A DNA stretch of 64,000 bases from Xanthomonas sp. DAR 34887 (GCF_041245805.1 NZ_CP162490.1:2209001-2273000), one strand, 5' to 3'; numbered from the stretch's first letter, positions 52,336 to 61,269 are shown. Translations and numbers: made by a program. The notes: generated from the letters alone by a model not told the origin.

Positions 52336-54219
52336 TCAACGATACCCAGCGGCCTGCAATTCGAACAGCTCCGCGTAGCGCCCGCCCTGCGCCATCAGCT
52401 CGGCATGGGTGCCGCTGGCCTCGATCTGGCCGCCGGCCAGGACCAGGATGCGGTCGGCCATGCGCACGCTGGAGAAGCGGTGCGAGATCAGCACCGCGGT
52501 GCGGTTGTCCGACAGCTCCTTGAAGCGCTGGAACACCTCGAACTCGCTGCGCGCGTCCAGCGCCGCGGTCGGCTCGTCGAGGATCATCACCTGCGCATCG
52601 CGCATGTAGGCGCGGGCGATGGCGATCTTCTGCCACTGCCCGCCGGACAGGTCCACGCCGTTCTTGAAGCGGCGTCCGATCAACTGGTCGTAGCCGTGCG
52701 GCAGGCCCTCGATCAACTCGCTAGCCATCGCCCGCCCCGCGGCGGCGCGGATCCGCGCCGCATCGTCCATCGAATCGACCCGGCCGACGCCGATGTTCTC
52801 GCCGGCGCTGAGGTGGTAGCGCACGAAGTCCTGGAAGATCACCCCCAGGTTGGCGCGCAGGTCGTCCAGGTCGTAGTCGCGCAGGTCGCGGCCGTCGAGC
52901 AGGATGCGGCCTTCGTCCGGGTCGTACAGCCGCGCCAGCAGCTTGACCAGGGTGGTCTTGCCGGCGCCGTTCTCGCCGACCAGCGCCAGCACTTCGCCGG
53001 CGCGCAGTTCGAAGTCCAGGTGCCGCACCGCCCACTGCTCGGCGTCCGGGTAGCGGAAGCCGACGTTCTCGAACACGAAGCCGCGCACGATCGGCCGCGG
53101 CACCGGCACCGCGCCGGGGCGGGTACGGATCTCCGGCACGATGCGGAAGAACGAATACAGGTCGTCCAGGTACAGCGCCTGTCCGGCCACCTGCGAAAAC
53201 CCGATCAACAGCCCTTCCAGCAGCTGGCGCAGGCGCAGGAAGCTGCCGGCCAGGAAGGTCAGGTCGCCGATGCTGAAATCGCCGCGCACCGTGCGCCAGG
53301 CGATGTAGCCATACGCGGCGTAGTAGCCCAGCGTGCCCAACGCCGCCAGCAGCGTGCCCCACAGCATGCGCTTGCGCGCCAGCGCGCGGTTGGCCTGGAA
53401 GAAGCGGTCGGCCAGCGCGCGGTAGCGCTCGATCAGGAAGCTGTGCAGATTGAAGATCTTCACTTCCTTGGCGGTCTCGACGCTGGCGCCGACCTGGCGC
53501 AGGTAGTCGAGCTGGCGCCGCTCGGCGGTCCACTGGAAGTTCAGCGAATAGCCCAGCGCGTTGAAATGCGCCTCGCCGACGAAGGCCGGGATCAGCGCCA
53601 CGGCCAGCAGCACCATCAGCCACGGCGCATAGACGACCAGGCCGATCGCGAAGCTGATCACGGTGATCGCGTCCTGCACCTGGCCGAACAGCTGGCTCAT
53701 CAGGTTCATCCGGCCCATGGTCTGGCGCCGCGCGCGATCGAGCTTGTCCTGCTGCTCCGGGTCCTCGAAATCCTCCAGATCCAGCTGCGCGGCATGCTCC
53801 ATCAGCTGCACGCTGCTGATGTTGTTGAACAGCTCCGACAACAGCGTGTCGGCATAGCTGACCAGTCGCCCGAGCAGGTCCGAACCGATCGCCAGCGCCA
53901 GTTCCAGCGCCAGCAGTTCCAGCAGTCGGTCCAGCCGCCCGCTGACCAGCGCCTGGCCGAACGAGGTGAAGCCGGGCGACTGCCCGACCAGGTGGATCGC
54001 CTCGTCGATGATCAGCTTGCCGATGTACAGCGAGGCCACGGGGATCAGCGCGCGCAACACGCGCAGGCCGATGCTGCTGAGCGTCAGCCAGCGGCTGGTC
54101 TGCCAGATCTGGCGCAGGAACGGCGGCAGGTTGCGCATCGCATCGAAGCGCTCGCGCAGGCTGGGGCCGGTACGGGAGGAAGGGCGCGGCGCGCCGTGGA
54201 CAGAAGAAGGGGAAGCCAT
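52336..54219 (-). CDS. ABC exporter, fused permease and ATPase
   Basis: A 627-residue half-transporter. The permease (about residues 40-340) has six hydrophobic segments such as LIPVASLYIGKLIIDEAI, DAITVISFAIGLVVYAPWLM and GTLLAALGTLGYYAAYGYIAW. The ATPase follows: Walker A GENGAGKTT (about 420), signature LSGGQWQK, Walker B VMILDEPTAALD and the H-loop ISHRFSS. As a homodimer it would export lipid, drug or peptide; the substrate is not indicated. The short gene 25 bp downstream (51915-52310) may belong to the same transcript. Confidence 0.93.
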   Translation of the reverse strand: MASPSSVHGAPRPSSRTGPSLRERFDAMRNLPPFLRQIWQTSRWLTLSSIGLRVLRALIPVASLYIGKLIIDEAIHLVGQSPGFTSFGQALVSGRLDRLLELLALELALAIGSDLLGRLVSYADTLLSELFNNISSVQLMEHAAQLDLEDFEDPEQQDKLDRARRQTMGRMNLMSQLFGQVQDAITVISFAIGLVVYAPWLMVLLAVALIPAFVGEAHFNALGYSLNFQWTAERRQLDYLRQVGASVETAKEVKIFNLHSFLIERYRALADRFFQANRALARKRMLWGTLLAALGTLGYYAAYGYIAWRTVRGDFSIGDLTFLAGSFLRLRQLLEGLLIGFSQVAGQALYLDDLYSFFRIVPEIRTRPGAVPVPRPIVRGFVFENVGFRYPDAEQWAVRHLDFELRAGEVLALVGENGAGKTTLVKLLARLYDPDEGRILLDGRDLRDYDLDDLRANLGVIFQDFVRYHLSAGENIGVGRVDSMDDAARIRAAAGRAMASELIEGLPHGYDQLIGRRFKNGVDLSGGQWQKIAIARAYMRDAQVMILDEPTAALDARSEFEVFQRFKELSDNRTAVLISHRFSSVRMADRILVLAGGQIEASGTHAELMAQGGRYAELFELQAAGYR

Positions 54220-54334
54220 CCGCGCATTGTGCCGGTGCCGGGCGTGCGCGGGGAGTGTTCGGGCCGGGCGCAGCGCAAGGTCGGCGCGCCGGAGTTGGAC
54301 TCGGTGCGGTTGCGGGCGCGTTTCCCATGCCGCC

Positions 54335-54501
54335 TGGGATCACGGCCACTTCGTCCTCCTGTCGCGGCTGAAGCCGCTCCTACAACAGGCGCGCCGTGCT
54401 CTTGTAGAAGCGGCTTCAGCCGCGACAGGAAAACGACATGCCATCGAGACGAGCAACGCGCAGCTTCCGGACTGAGGTTGTTAGAGCTGCCCTTCAGTCG
54501 C
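54335..54501 (-). mobile_element. MITE-like element, truncated copy 3
   Basis: On the minus strand, this segment begins GCGACTGAAGGGCAGCTCTA followed by ACAACC, continues GGAAGCTGCGCGTTGC, and contains an inverted REP pair (54358-54384 and 54403-54429) and GTGGCCGTGAT, which corresponds to the left 170 bp of copies 1 and 2. The match stops after this point, so the right half is lost. It accounts for most of the 374-bp gap between the ABC exporter and the hydrolase gene. Confidence 0.65.
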
Positions 54502-54593
54502 GGTGGGCCTATCCCAAGGCGCGCGTGGCGAGTGATGGCCCGAGGCCAAGCGGAGTCGCGCCCACAAGGAAAAGCGCAAGCTCCGGCCCGGCC

Positions 54594-55499
54594 TCACTCG
54601 TCCAGGCGCAGGGTCAGGCACTTGGCCGCGCCGCCGGCCTTGAGGAATTCGTCCAGCGGGGTCTGCACCACCCGGTAGCCGATGCGGGCCAGGGCCGCGC
54701 ACAGCGCGGGCGAGGCGCGGTTGAGCAGCACGCGCTCGTCCAGATCCACCGCATTGCAGGCGAAGGCCAGGGCATCGGCTTCGCTCACCGCGATGCGCCG
54801 CGCCGGCGGAATGCGGCGGGCGATGGCCTGCTGGGCGTAGTCGTCGAAGGCGGCCGGGTAGTACAGCAGGTAGCCGTCGCGCAACGGGCAAAAACAAGTG
54901 TCCAGGTGGTAGAAGCGCGGATCGACCAGGCGCAGCGGCATCACCTCGATGTCCAACAGGTCGGCCAGTTCGTGCGCGGCGACCAGGTCGCTGCGATGGC
55001 CGTGTCCCATCCACAGCCGGCGGGCGCCGCGCTCCAGCAGCGCATCGCCGGCGCCTTCGAAGCGCACGTCGTCCGGTAGCGCGCGGATGCGGAAACCGGC
55101 GTCGCGGCACCAGGCGGCGAACAGCGCTTCCTCGCCGCGGCGCTCGGCATGGCGGAAGCGGCTGGGCACGAAGTTGTCGCCGAGGACCAGGCCGGCGTTG
55201 GCGCTGAACACCATGTCCGGCAGGCCGGCGGCCGGCGCGATGCGCTCGACCCGGGCGCCGGCCGCCTCGGCTGCGGCGACCAGCGCATCCCACTGCGCCT
55301 GCGCGCGTTCGCGACTGGCGGCGTGGACGTTGCCTTCCATCCACGGGTTGATCACGTAATCCACGGCGAAGTGCTGCGGCGCGCACATCAGCAGGCGGTG
55401 GCCCGTGTGGACGGCGCTGGGCGCCTGCGCTTCCGGCTCGGCCACTGCCAGGTCCGTGTCGTCCGTGGCCGTGCCACCCGCCAGGAATTTCTCGATCAT
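54594..55499 (-). CDS. Dimethylargininase/amidinotransferase-like hydrolase
   Basis: A 301-residue protein of the guanidino-group-modifying superfamily (dimethylarginine dimethylaminohydrolase or citrullinase type). Typical parts are CAPQHFAVDYVINPWMEG, LPDMVFSANAGLVLGD, LWMGHGHRSDLVAAHELADL with the catalytic His, and the C-terminal GGAAKCLTLRL with the nucleophile Cys. The family hydrolyses methylarginine or citrulline. An upstream TTG is in frame, but the ATG at 55499 with GAGGCGGG just before it is the better start. Transcribed alone. Confidence 0.8.
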   Translation of the reverse strand: MIEKFLAGGTATDDTDLAVAEPEAQAPSAVHTGHRLLMCAPQHFAVDYVINPWMEGNVHAASRERAQAQWDALVAAAEAAGARVERIAPAAGLPDMVFSANAGLVLGDNFVPSRFRHAERRGEEALFAAWCRDAGFRIRALPDDVRFEGAGDALLERGARRLWMGHGHRSDLVAAHELADLLDIEVMPLRLVDPRFYHLDTCFCPLRDGYLLYYPAAFDDYAQQAIARRIPPARRIAVSEADALAFACNAVDLDERVLLNRASPALCAALARIGYRVVQTPLDEFLKAGGAAKCLTLRLDE

Positions 55500-55618
55500 G
55501 CCCGCCTCGCCGTGCGTTGTGATGCGCAAACGCTAGCGGCATCGTGTTGCGGTTTGCGGTCACGCTATTGGGGATTGGGAGGCGGGCGGCGGGTGGCGCA
55601 CGCCGCCCGCCGCTGCGC

Positions 55619-56059
55619 TTACGGCATTGCCGGTTGCAGGCCCACGCCGAGCCGGTTCCAAGCATTGATGAGGGCGATGGCCATGGTCAGCGCGCTGATG
55701 CCGTGTTCGTCGAAGTGCGTGGACAGGGCGTCGTAAGCGTCCTGCGGCGGCGCGCCGGACGGCAGCGTGGTGAGCGCCTCGGCCCAGGCCAGCGCCAGCC
55801 GTTCGCGCGGATCGAAGAAGCGGCTCTCGCGCCAGCCGGGGAGGGTGTCGAGCTTGCGCGGTTCGATGCCGGCCTTGCGCAGCGCGGTGGCATGCATGTC
55901 GATGCAATACGCGCAGCCGTTGAGCTGGGAGACGCGCAGGAACACCAGTTCGGTCAGTTCGTGGCCCAGCACGCCCTCGTGCACCTGCTGGCTGGCGGTC
56001 AGCAGGGCGCGGAACGCGGCGGGTTCGTGGCGGGTGTAGTCGATACGGTGGAAGTGCAT
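55619..56059 (-). CDS. Carboxymuconolactone decarboxylase/AhpD-like protein
   Basis: A 146-residue AhpD-fold protein. Glu37 and the redox motif CAYC (49-52) followed by His56 (YCIDMH) match alkylhydroperoxidase-like members of the family, with the conserved LNGCAYCIDMH segment. Likely activity is thiol-dependent peroxide reduction. It lies directly behind the ECF41 sigma gene on the same strand and has its own copy of the ECF41 promoter, so it is the probable direct target. This family member is one of the genes known to accompany ECF41 sigma factors. Confidence 0.9.
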   Translation of the reverse strand: MHFHRIDYTRHEPAAFRALLTASQQVHEGVLGHELTELVFLRVSQLNGCAYCIDMHATALRKAGIEPRKLDTLPGWRESRFFDPRERLALAWAEALTTLPSGAPPQDAYDALSTHFDEHGISALTMAIALINAWNRLGVGLQPAMP

Positions 56060-56103
56060 GTTGCTTGCTCCATGACGGCCGCCATGGCCGTCTTCGCAGC
56101 AAG

Positions 56104-56130
56104 GACGCGGCAGCGCGCGGCGGCGTGACA
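56104..56130 (-). promoter_or_regulatory. ECF41-type promoter of the CMD gene
   Basis: On the minus strand: TGTCACG (-35; 56130-56124), 16-nt spacer, CGTC (-10; 56107-56104), 44 nt before the CMD start. It matches the reported ECF41 recognition pattern (TGTCACA and CGTC with about 16 nt between). An identical arrangement precedes the sigma gene. Confidence 0.8.
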
Positions 56131-56143
56131 GCGCCGCCGCAGA

Positions 56144-57037
56144 TCAGGCGTTGGCGTCGGCGCTCGCGGCAGCGTCGGTGCCGGCCAGCGGCGGCAACTT
56201 GTCCGGATTCATCAGGGTCAGCACCTCGACGATGCGCTCGCCGTCGGTCACCACCAGCATCGCCGAATGCAGCCGCGTGCCGATGAAGCGCAGGATCGCC
56301 GGCTCGCCGTTGACCGTGCCGATCCGCGCCTGCAGGCCCAGCCCGCGCCGCGCCACCGCCCAGAACAGCATGGCGATGCGCTCGGCGCCGAGCAGCGGGC
56401 GCAACGCGGCAGTGACCTTGCCGCCGCCGTCCGAGCGCATCTGCGCGTTGGCATCGAGCAGGGCCACGATCGCGCCACGGTCGCCCTGCTGCGAGGCGTG
56501 CATGAAGCGCTCCAGCAATTGCCGGTGGCGTTCGGGCGCCACCGCGAAGCGCGGCCGGCCGGCCTTGAGCCGTTCGCGCGCCCGATGCACCAGCTGCCGG
56601 CAGTTCGCTTCGGCATGCCCGAGCAAGTGGCCGATCTGCGCGTAGTCGTAGTCGAACGCCTCCTTCAGCAGGAACGCGGCACGCTCCTCCGGACCCAGCC
56701 GCTCCAGCAGCGCCAGGAACGCGACCGACACCTGCTCGGCGCGCACGTGGCGCTCGGCCGGGTCGGTATCCTCGGCGATCTCCAGCGGTTCGGGCAGCCA
56801 CGGGCCGGTGTAGTGGCCCCGGGCGCTGCGCGCCGCGCGCAGCCGGTCCAGCCCGAGCCGGGTGGTGGTGGTCACCAGCCAGGCCTCGGGGTCGCGGATC
56901 GCGGCGCGGTCGCTGGCCTGCCAGCGCAGCCACGCGTCCTGCAGCACGTCCTCGGCGTCGCTGCGGCTGCCGAGCAGGCGATAGGCCAGGCCGAACAGCC
57001 GGGGACGTTGGGTTTCGAAGGTGGGATCGGGGCTCAT
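56144..57037 (-). CDS. ECF41-type sigma factor (SigJ-like)
   Basis: A 297-residue extracytoplasmic-function sigma factor. Sigma-2 region: RLFGLAYRLLGSRSDAEDVL (13-32) and the DAWLRWQ helix. Sigma-4: LLERLGPEERAAFLLKEAFD and the HTH YDYAQIGHLLGHAEANCRQL. The linker carries WLPEP (80-84), and the SnoaL-like C-terminal extension carries DGGGK (203-207) and NPDKL (277-281), motifs of the ECF41 group. This extension replaces a separate anti-sigma factor and controls activity. The neighbouring CMD gene and both promoters support the assignment. ATG at 57035-57037 lies only 9 nt after the promoter's CGTC. Confidence 0.93.
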   Translation of the reverse strand: MSPDPTFETQRPRLFGLAYRLLGSRSDAEDVLQDAWLRWQASDRAAIRDPEAWLVTTTTRLGLDRLRAARSARGHYTGPWLPEPLEIAEDTDPAERHVRAEQVSVAFLALLERLGPEERAAFLLKEAFDYDYAQIGHLLGHAEANCRQLVHRARERLKAGRPRFAVAPERHRQLLERFMHASQQGDRGAIVALLDANAQMRSDGGGKVTAALRPLLGAERIAMLFWAVARRGLGLQARIGTVNGEPAILRFIGTRLHSAMLVVTDGERIVEVLTLMNPDKLPPLAGTDAAASADANA

Positions 57038-57046
57038 GGCGACCAG

Positions 57047-57073
57047 GACGGAACAGCGCGTGCCGGCGTGACA
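57047..57073 (-). promoter_or_regulatory. ECF41-type promoter of the sigma gene
   Basis: On the minus strand: TGTCACG (57073-57067), exactly 16 nt, CGTC (57050-57047). The start codon begins 9 nt downstream, so the message is predicted to be leaderless or nearly so. It indicates autoregulation. Confidence 0.75.
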
Positions 57074-57137
57074 ACGGGCGAGGCAGTCACTTTGCCCTAA
57101 AATGGCCGGGTTTCCCCCGCCAGCCGCAGAGCCAGCC

Positions 57138-58658
57138 GTGACCTCGATCAAGCAGGAAGACCTCATCCAGTCCGTCGCCGACGCGCTGCAGTACATCAGC
57201 TACTACCATCCGGTCGATTACATCAAGAACCTGGCCGCTGCCTACGAGCGCGAACAGTCGCCCGCGGCCAAGGACGCGATCGCGCAGATCCTGATCAACT
57301 CGCGCATGTGCGCCGAAGGCCACCGCCCGATCTGCCAGGACACCGGCATCGTCACCGTGTTCCTCGAGATCGGCATGAACGTGCGTTGGGACGACGCCAC
57401 GATGGGCGTGGAGGACATGGTCAACGAAGGCGTGCGCCGCGCCTACAACCATCCAGACAACAAGCTGCGCGCCAGCGTGCTGGCCGACCCGGCCGGCAAG
57501 CGCGCCAACACCAAGGACAACACGCCGGCGGTGGTCAACACCAAGATCGTGCCCGGCGACCATGTCGAGGTGATCGTGGCGGCCAAGGGCGGCGGTTCGG
57601 AGGCCAAGAGCAAGTTCGCGATGCTCAACCCGTCCGACTCCATCGTCGACTGGGTGCTCAAGACCGTGCCGACCATGGGCGCCGGCTGGTGCCCGCCGGG
57701 CATGCTCGGCATCGGCATCGGCGGCACCGCCGAGAAGGCGATGCTGCTGGCCAAGGAAGCGCTGATGGAGCCGATCGACATCGTCGACCTGCAGGCGCGC
57801 GGCGCGGCCAACCGCGCCGAGGAACTGCGCCTGGAGCTGTACGAAAAAGTCAACGCGCTGGGCATCGGCGCGCAGGGCCTGGGCGGCCTGACCACGGTGC
57901 TGGACATCAAGGTCAAGGACTATCCGACCCACGCCGCCAATCTGCCGGTGGCGCTGATCCCGAACTGCGCGGCCACCCGCCATGCGCATTTCACCCTGGA
58001 CGGCAGCGGCCCGGTGATGCTGGAGCCGCCGTCGCTGGAGGACTGGCCCAAGCTCACCTACAACCCCACCAATGCGCGCCGGGTCAACCTGGACACCATC
58101 ACCCGCGAGGAAGTGGCGAGCTTCAAGCCGGGCGAGACGATCCTGCTCAACGGCAAGCTGCTGACCGGCCGCGACGCCGCGCACAAGCGCATGATCGACA
58201 TGCTCAACCGCGGCGAGAAACTCCCGGTCGACTTCACCAACCGTTTCATCTACTACGTCGGCCCGGTCGATCCGGTGCGCGACGAAGTGGTGGGTCCGGC
58301 CGGTCCGACCACCGCCACGCGCATGGACAAGTTCACCCGGCAGATGCTGGAGCAGACCGGCCTGCTGGGCATGGTCGGCAAGTCCGAGCGCGGCGACGCG
58401 GCGATCGCCGCGATCCGCGACAACAAGGCGGTGTACCTGATGGCGGTCGGCGGTTCGGCCTACCTGGTGTCCAAGGCGATCAAGGCCTCGCGCGTGCTGG
58501 CGTTCGAAGACCTGGGCATGGAAGCGATCTACGAGTTCGAGGTCAAGGACATGCCGGTCACCGTCGCGGTGGACGCCAGCGGCGAGTCGGTGCACAAGAC
58601 CGGCCCGCGCGAATGGCAATCGCGCATCGGCAAGATTCCGGTGGTGGTCGAGGCCTGA
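57138..58658 (+). CDS. Fumarate hydratase, class I
   Basis: A 506-residue iron-sulfur fumarase of the TCA cycle (fumarate plus water to malate). Cysteine ligands for a 4Fe-4S cluster are seen in HRPICQDTG, GAGWCPPGM and IPNCAATRH. The two conserved halves run on (GIGIGGTAEKAMLLAKEAL; GMVGKSERGDAAIAAIRDNK; YEFEVKDMPVTVAVD). An ATG 12 codons upstream is in frame, but it overlaps a TAAAAT -10-like hexamer (57098-57103) and adds a Pro-rich leader, so the GTG at 57138 was used (VTSIKQED). It is divergent from the ECF41 gene. Confidence 0.9.
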   Translation: MTSIKQEDLIQSVADALQYISYYHPVDYIKNLAAAYEREQSPAAKDAIAQILINSRMCAEGHRPICQDTGIVTVFLEIGMNVRWDDATMGVEDMVNEGVRRAYNHPDNKLRASVLADPAGKRANTKDNTPAVVNTKIVPGDHVEVIVAAKGGGSEAKSKFAMLNPSDSIVDWVLKTVPTMGAGWCPPGMLGIGIGGTAEKAMLLAKEALMEPIDIVDLQARGAANRAEELRLELYEKVNALGIGAQGLGGLTTVLDIKVKDYPTHAANLPVALIPNCAATRHAHFTLDGSGPVMLEPPSLEDWPKLTYNPTNARRVNLDTITREEVASFKPGETILLNGKLLTGRDAAHKRMIDMLNRGEKLPVDFTNRFIYYVGPVDPVRDEVVGPAGPTTATRMDKFTRQMLEQTGLLGMVGKSERGDAAIAAIRDNKAVYLMAVGGSAYLVSKAIKASRVLAFEDLGMEAIYEFEVKDMPVTVAVDASGESVHKTGPREWQSRIGKIPVVVEA

Positions 58659-58764
58659 TCGGCCGCAGCGCGAACGCCGGCGATGTCGCCGGCGTTCCGG
58701 GTGCTGGCCTCGCGCCGGCGTCGCGGCAATAATCGGCGCTGGTTCCGTCTCCGGGGAAAGCGTC

Positions 58765-59400
58765 GTGTCCATCGTGCTTTACGGCTCGCCCAGTACCGCC
58801 GCGTTCGTCGTGCACTGGTTGCTGATCGAACTGCAGGTCGATTTCGAACTGCGCATGCTCGATTTCGACCGCCAGGAGCAGAAAAGCCCCGAGTACCTGG
58901 CGCTCAACCCGCAGGGCCGGGTGCCGACCCTGGTCCTGGACGGGCAGGTGCTGACCGAATCGGTCGCCATCGCCATGCACCTGGCCGATCTCTATCCGCA
59001 TGCCGGCCTGGCGCCGCCGCCGGGTACTCCCGAGCGCGCGGCCTACTACCGCTGGATGCTGTTCGGGGCCTACACCCTGATGCCGGCCTACCGCGACTGG
59101 TTCTATCCCGACGAACCGGCCGGCGCCGACAACGTCGAACGCGTGCGCGCCAGCGCCCGCGCGTTCCTGGAAAAGGCCTGGGACGAGGTCGCCGCGCATC
59201 TGCACGCGCACGGGCCGTATCTGCTGGGCGAGCACTGCAGCGCCGCCGATTTCGTGCTGGTCATGCTGATGCGCTGGTCGCGCAACATGCCGCGCCCCAC
59301 CGATACCTGGCCGGCGCTGCAGGCGCACGCGCAGCGGATGAAGGCGCGGCCTGCGTTCCAGGAAACCTACCGCCGCGAAGGCCTGACCGACTGGACCTGA
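58765..59400 (+). CDS. Glutathione S-transferase family protein
   Basis: A 211-residue GST. The thioredoxin-like domain begins VLYGSPSTAAFVVHWLLIE, with Ser in the usual catalytic region. NPQGRVPTLVLDGQ contains the cis-Pro. LTESVAIAMHLADLYP is the glutathione site. The C-terminal helical domain carries the motif CSAADFVLVML. It starts with GTG. Closest by pattern to theta/beta bacterial GSTs. Substrate unknown. It is 71 bp convergent to pldA. Confidence 0.9.
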   Translation: MSIVLYGSPSTAAFVVHWLLIELQVDFELRMLDFDRQEQKSPEYLALNPQGRVPTLVLDGQVLTESVAIAMHLADLYPHAGLAPPPGTPERAAYYRWMLFGAYTLMPAYRDWFYPDEPAGADNVERVRASARAFLEKAWDEVAAHLHAHGPYLLGEHCSAADFVLVMLMRWSRNMPRPTDTWPALQAHAQRMKARPAFQETYRREGLTDWT

Positions 59401-59470
59401 GCGCGGCGGTACCGTGGCGCGGCGGCCGTCGACGGCCGCCGCGCGATCGTGCTTCGAGGCCTCTCAGGCC

Positions 59471-60622
59471 TCAGTACCACTCCAGCAGCGACACGCCCAG
59501 GCCCACGTAGGTGGCGCGGTGGTTGTAGTCGATCATGCTCTCGCCGTAGCCGTCGAACACCTGCACATGGCCGCGCAGCAGGTTGCTGATCGGGAAACCC
59601 CAGTCCAGCTGCACCGCGCCGTGCGAACGGTCGCCGCTGCGCAGCGAATGCCGCGCCATCAGCGAGATCTCGTGGCCGTTGCGGTTGTAGGTCAGGGTCG
59701 CGTCGCCACGGCCCATGTAGTCCTCGATGTCCGGGTTGTTGTCCTGGCGGTCGCTCTCCGGGATCCGGTACCACGGACGCAGCACCAGCGCCCAGTTCTC
59801 GCGGTCCAGGCCGATGTTGAGGATCGCCCGGTTCCAGCTGCGCGAGAACGGATCGCTGCGGCCGTTGGACTGGTGGGTGAGCTGGATCCCGGTCATCCGT
59901 CCCTTCCAGCCGAACAGGCTGTAGTTGTTGCGGAACACCAGCGCCAGTTCCGGCTCGTAGTTGGTCTCGCGGAACGGCCGCGACTGCTCGCTGTTGTAGA
60001 CCTGCCAGCGCGAGCTCTGGGTATAGGCGCCCCACAGGTCGCCGTTGTCGCCGAAGATGTTTTCCACGATCTTGGTCTTGAAGCTGAGCTGGAACTTGGC
60101 TTCGACGCTGTCCAGCGATTCGGCGGTGGTCACCGTGTTGTTGGGGTTCGGCGAGGACGGCAGCTCGTTCTTCTTGCTGGTCCAGAACGCCGGCAGCAGG
60201 TACACCGGCTTGTAGGCGCGCAGCTGGAACACGCCCAGCTTGGAGTCCTTGGCCAGCTCCCAGCGGCTGTCCAGCAGCGAGCCCTTGCCGGCGTTGGCGA
60301 TGGTGGCGTCGTAGCGGTCGTCCTTGAACAGCGAGGCGGTGCGCTGGCGGGCGCGCTGCGCCAGGCCGGCGTCCTGCGGGATCGACGCATCCAGTTGCTG
60401 CTTCTGGGTCTCGCTGGCCGCCTTCGCCGCCGCATCGGCGGCCTGCGGATCGGCGACGCGGCGCGACAGCGCCTGGTCGTAGCAGGACAGGCGCGCGGCA
60501 TCGCTGGAAATGGCGACGCAGGCTTCGGGCGAAGCAGGAGTGGGCATCACTTCCTGGGCGTGGGCCAGCGGCATCGCCGCGAAGGACAACAGCAACAGGG
60601 GACGGGCCGGGCGATGGATCAT
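59471..60622 (-). CDS. pldA: Outer membrane phospholipase A
   Basis: A 383-residue outer membrane beta-barrel enzyme that hydrolyses surface phospholipids. Signal peptide LLLLSFAAMPLAHA. The catalytic set His250-Ser252-Asn264 is in GIQLTHQSNGRSDPFSRSWN, with exactly the spacing of His142, Ser144 and Asn156 of E. coli OMPLA. The N-terminal extension (about 25-110) is longer than in E. coli and includes CVAISSDAARLSCYDQAL. The chain ends in an aromatic strand (SLLEWY), as barrel proteins do. Active when dimerised with calcium. Confidence 0.95.
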   Translation of the reverse strand: MIHRPARPLLLLSFAAMPLAHAQEVMPTPASPEACVAISSDAARLSCYDQALSRRVADPQAADAAAKAASETQKQQLDASIPQDAGLAQRARQRTASLFKDDRYDATIANAGKGSLLDSRWELAKDSKLGVFQLRAYKPVYLLPAFWTSKKNELPSSPNPNNTVTTAESLDSVEAKFQLSFKTKIVENIFGDNGDLWGAYTQSSRWQVYNSEQSRPFRETNYEPELALVFRNNYSLFGWKGRMTGIQLTHQSNGRSDPFSRSWNRAILNIGLDRENWALVLRPWYRIPESDRQDNNPDIEDYMGRGDATLTYNRNGHEISLMARHSLRSGDRSHGAVQLDWGFPISNLLRGHVQVFDGYGESMIDYNHRATYVGLGVSLLEWY

Positions 60623-60750
60623 GCAGGTTCTCTCGAAAACGGGCGGCGCGGGCGGTGGTGCGCTGCCTAGGTGAATGGCCGGCTGCGAAAATACAGCAGC
60701 GCCCGTAACGGGGTCATCACACGTTCATCTCGCGGCGCCGACGCGCGGCT

Positions 60751-61236
60751 TCACAGCAGCCAGGCGGCGGCGAACAGCCCGACCATCGCCAGTGCCAGGG
60801 CCAGCTTGGCGGCGGTGCCCAGCACGATGCCCAGCCACGTGCCGAAGCCGACCTTGGTCGCCTGCTGCAACTGCCGGCCGTGCCAGTATTCGCCGGCCAG
60901 CGCGCCGACGAAGGGGCCGACGAACAGGCCGATCGGCATGAAGAACAGGCCCGCCACGCTGCCCAGCACCGACCCCCACAGCGCCTTGCGGCTGGCGCCC
61001 ACGCGCTTGGCGCCGAACACGGTGGCCAGAAAATCGACCAGGAACGACAGCAGGGTCAGCACCCCGAGCACCGTCAGCGTCACCCAGCCCACGCGCTGGA
61101 AACCGTCGGCCCAGGCCGCCAGCAACAGCCCGGCGAACAGCAGCGGCATGCCCGGCAGGGCGGGCAGCACCACCCCGGCCAGGCCCAGCACCACCAACAG
61201 CCCGGCGACGATGTAGTAGATGAATGTAGGATCCAC
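60751..61236 (-). CDS. DUF456 family membrane protein
   Basis: A 161-residue integral membrane protein with four or more spans (YYIVAGLLVVLGLAGVVLPA; GMPLLFAGLLLAAWA; VGWVTLTVLGVLTLLSFLV; FFMPIGLFVGPFVGALAG) and the family motif VLPALPGMP. The function of DUF456 is not known. The start is a GTG (DPTFIYY). It is divergent from the second cold-shock gene, across a 236-bp region with the cold-shock leader. Confidence 0.88.
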   Translation of the reverse strand: MDPTFIYYIVAGLLVVLGLAGVVLPALPGMPLLFAGLLLAAWADGFQRVGWVTLTVLGVLTLLSFLVDFLATVFGAKRVGASRKALWGSVLGSVAGLFFMPIGLFVGPFVGALAGEYWHGRQLQQATKVGFGTWLGIVLGTAAKLALALAMVGLFAAAWLL

Positions 61237-61263
61237 GCGGCCTGCTCCGGGGTGATTTGGGGG

Positions 61264-61269
61264 TTGACA
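61264..61269 (+). promoter_or_regulatory. Candidate -35 hexamer
   Basis: A TTGACA stands out in the divergent region between the DUF456 and second cold-shock genes. No equally good -10 hexamer is found 16-18 nt downstream, so the assignment is weak. Confidence 0.3.

Noticed and set aside
57098..57103. Firm promoter call from TAAAAT before the fumarase gene
   Set aside because: The hexamer is good, but no acceptable -35 is present at the right distance, so it was only used to choose the start codon.
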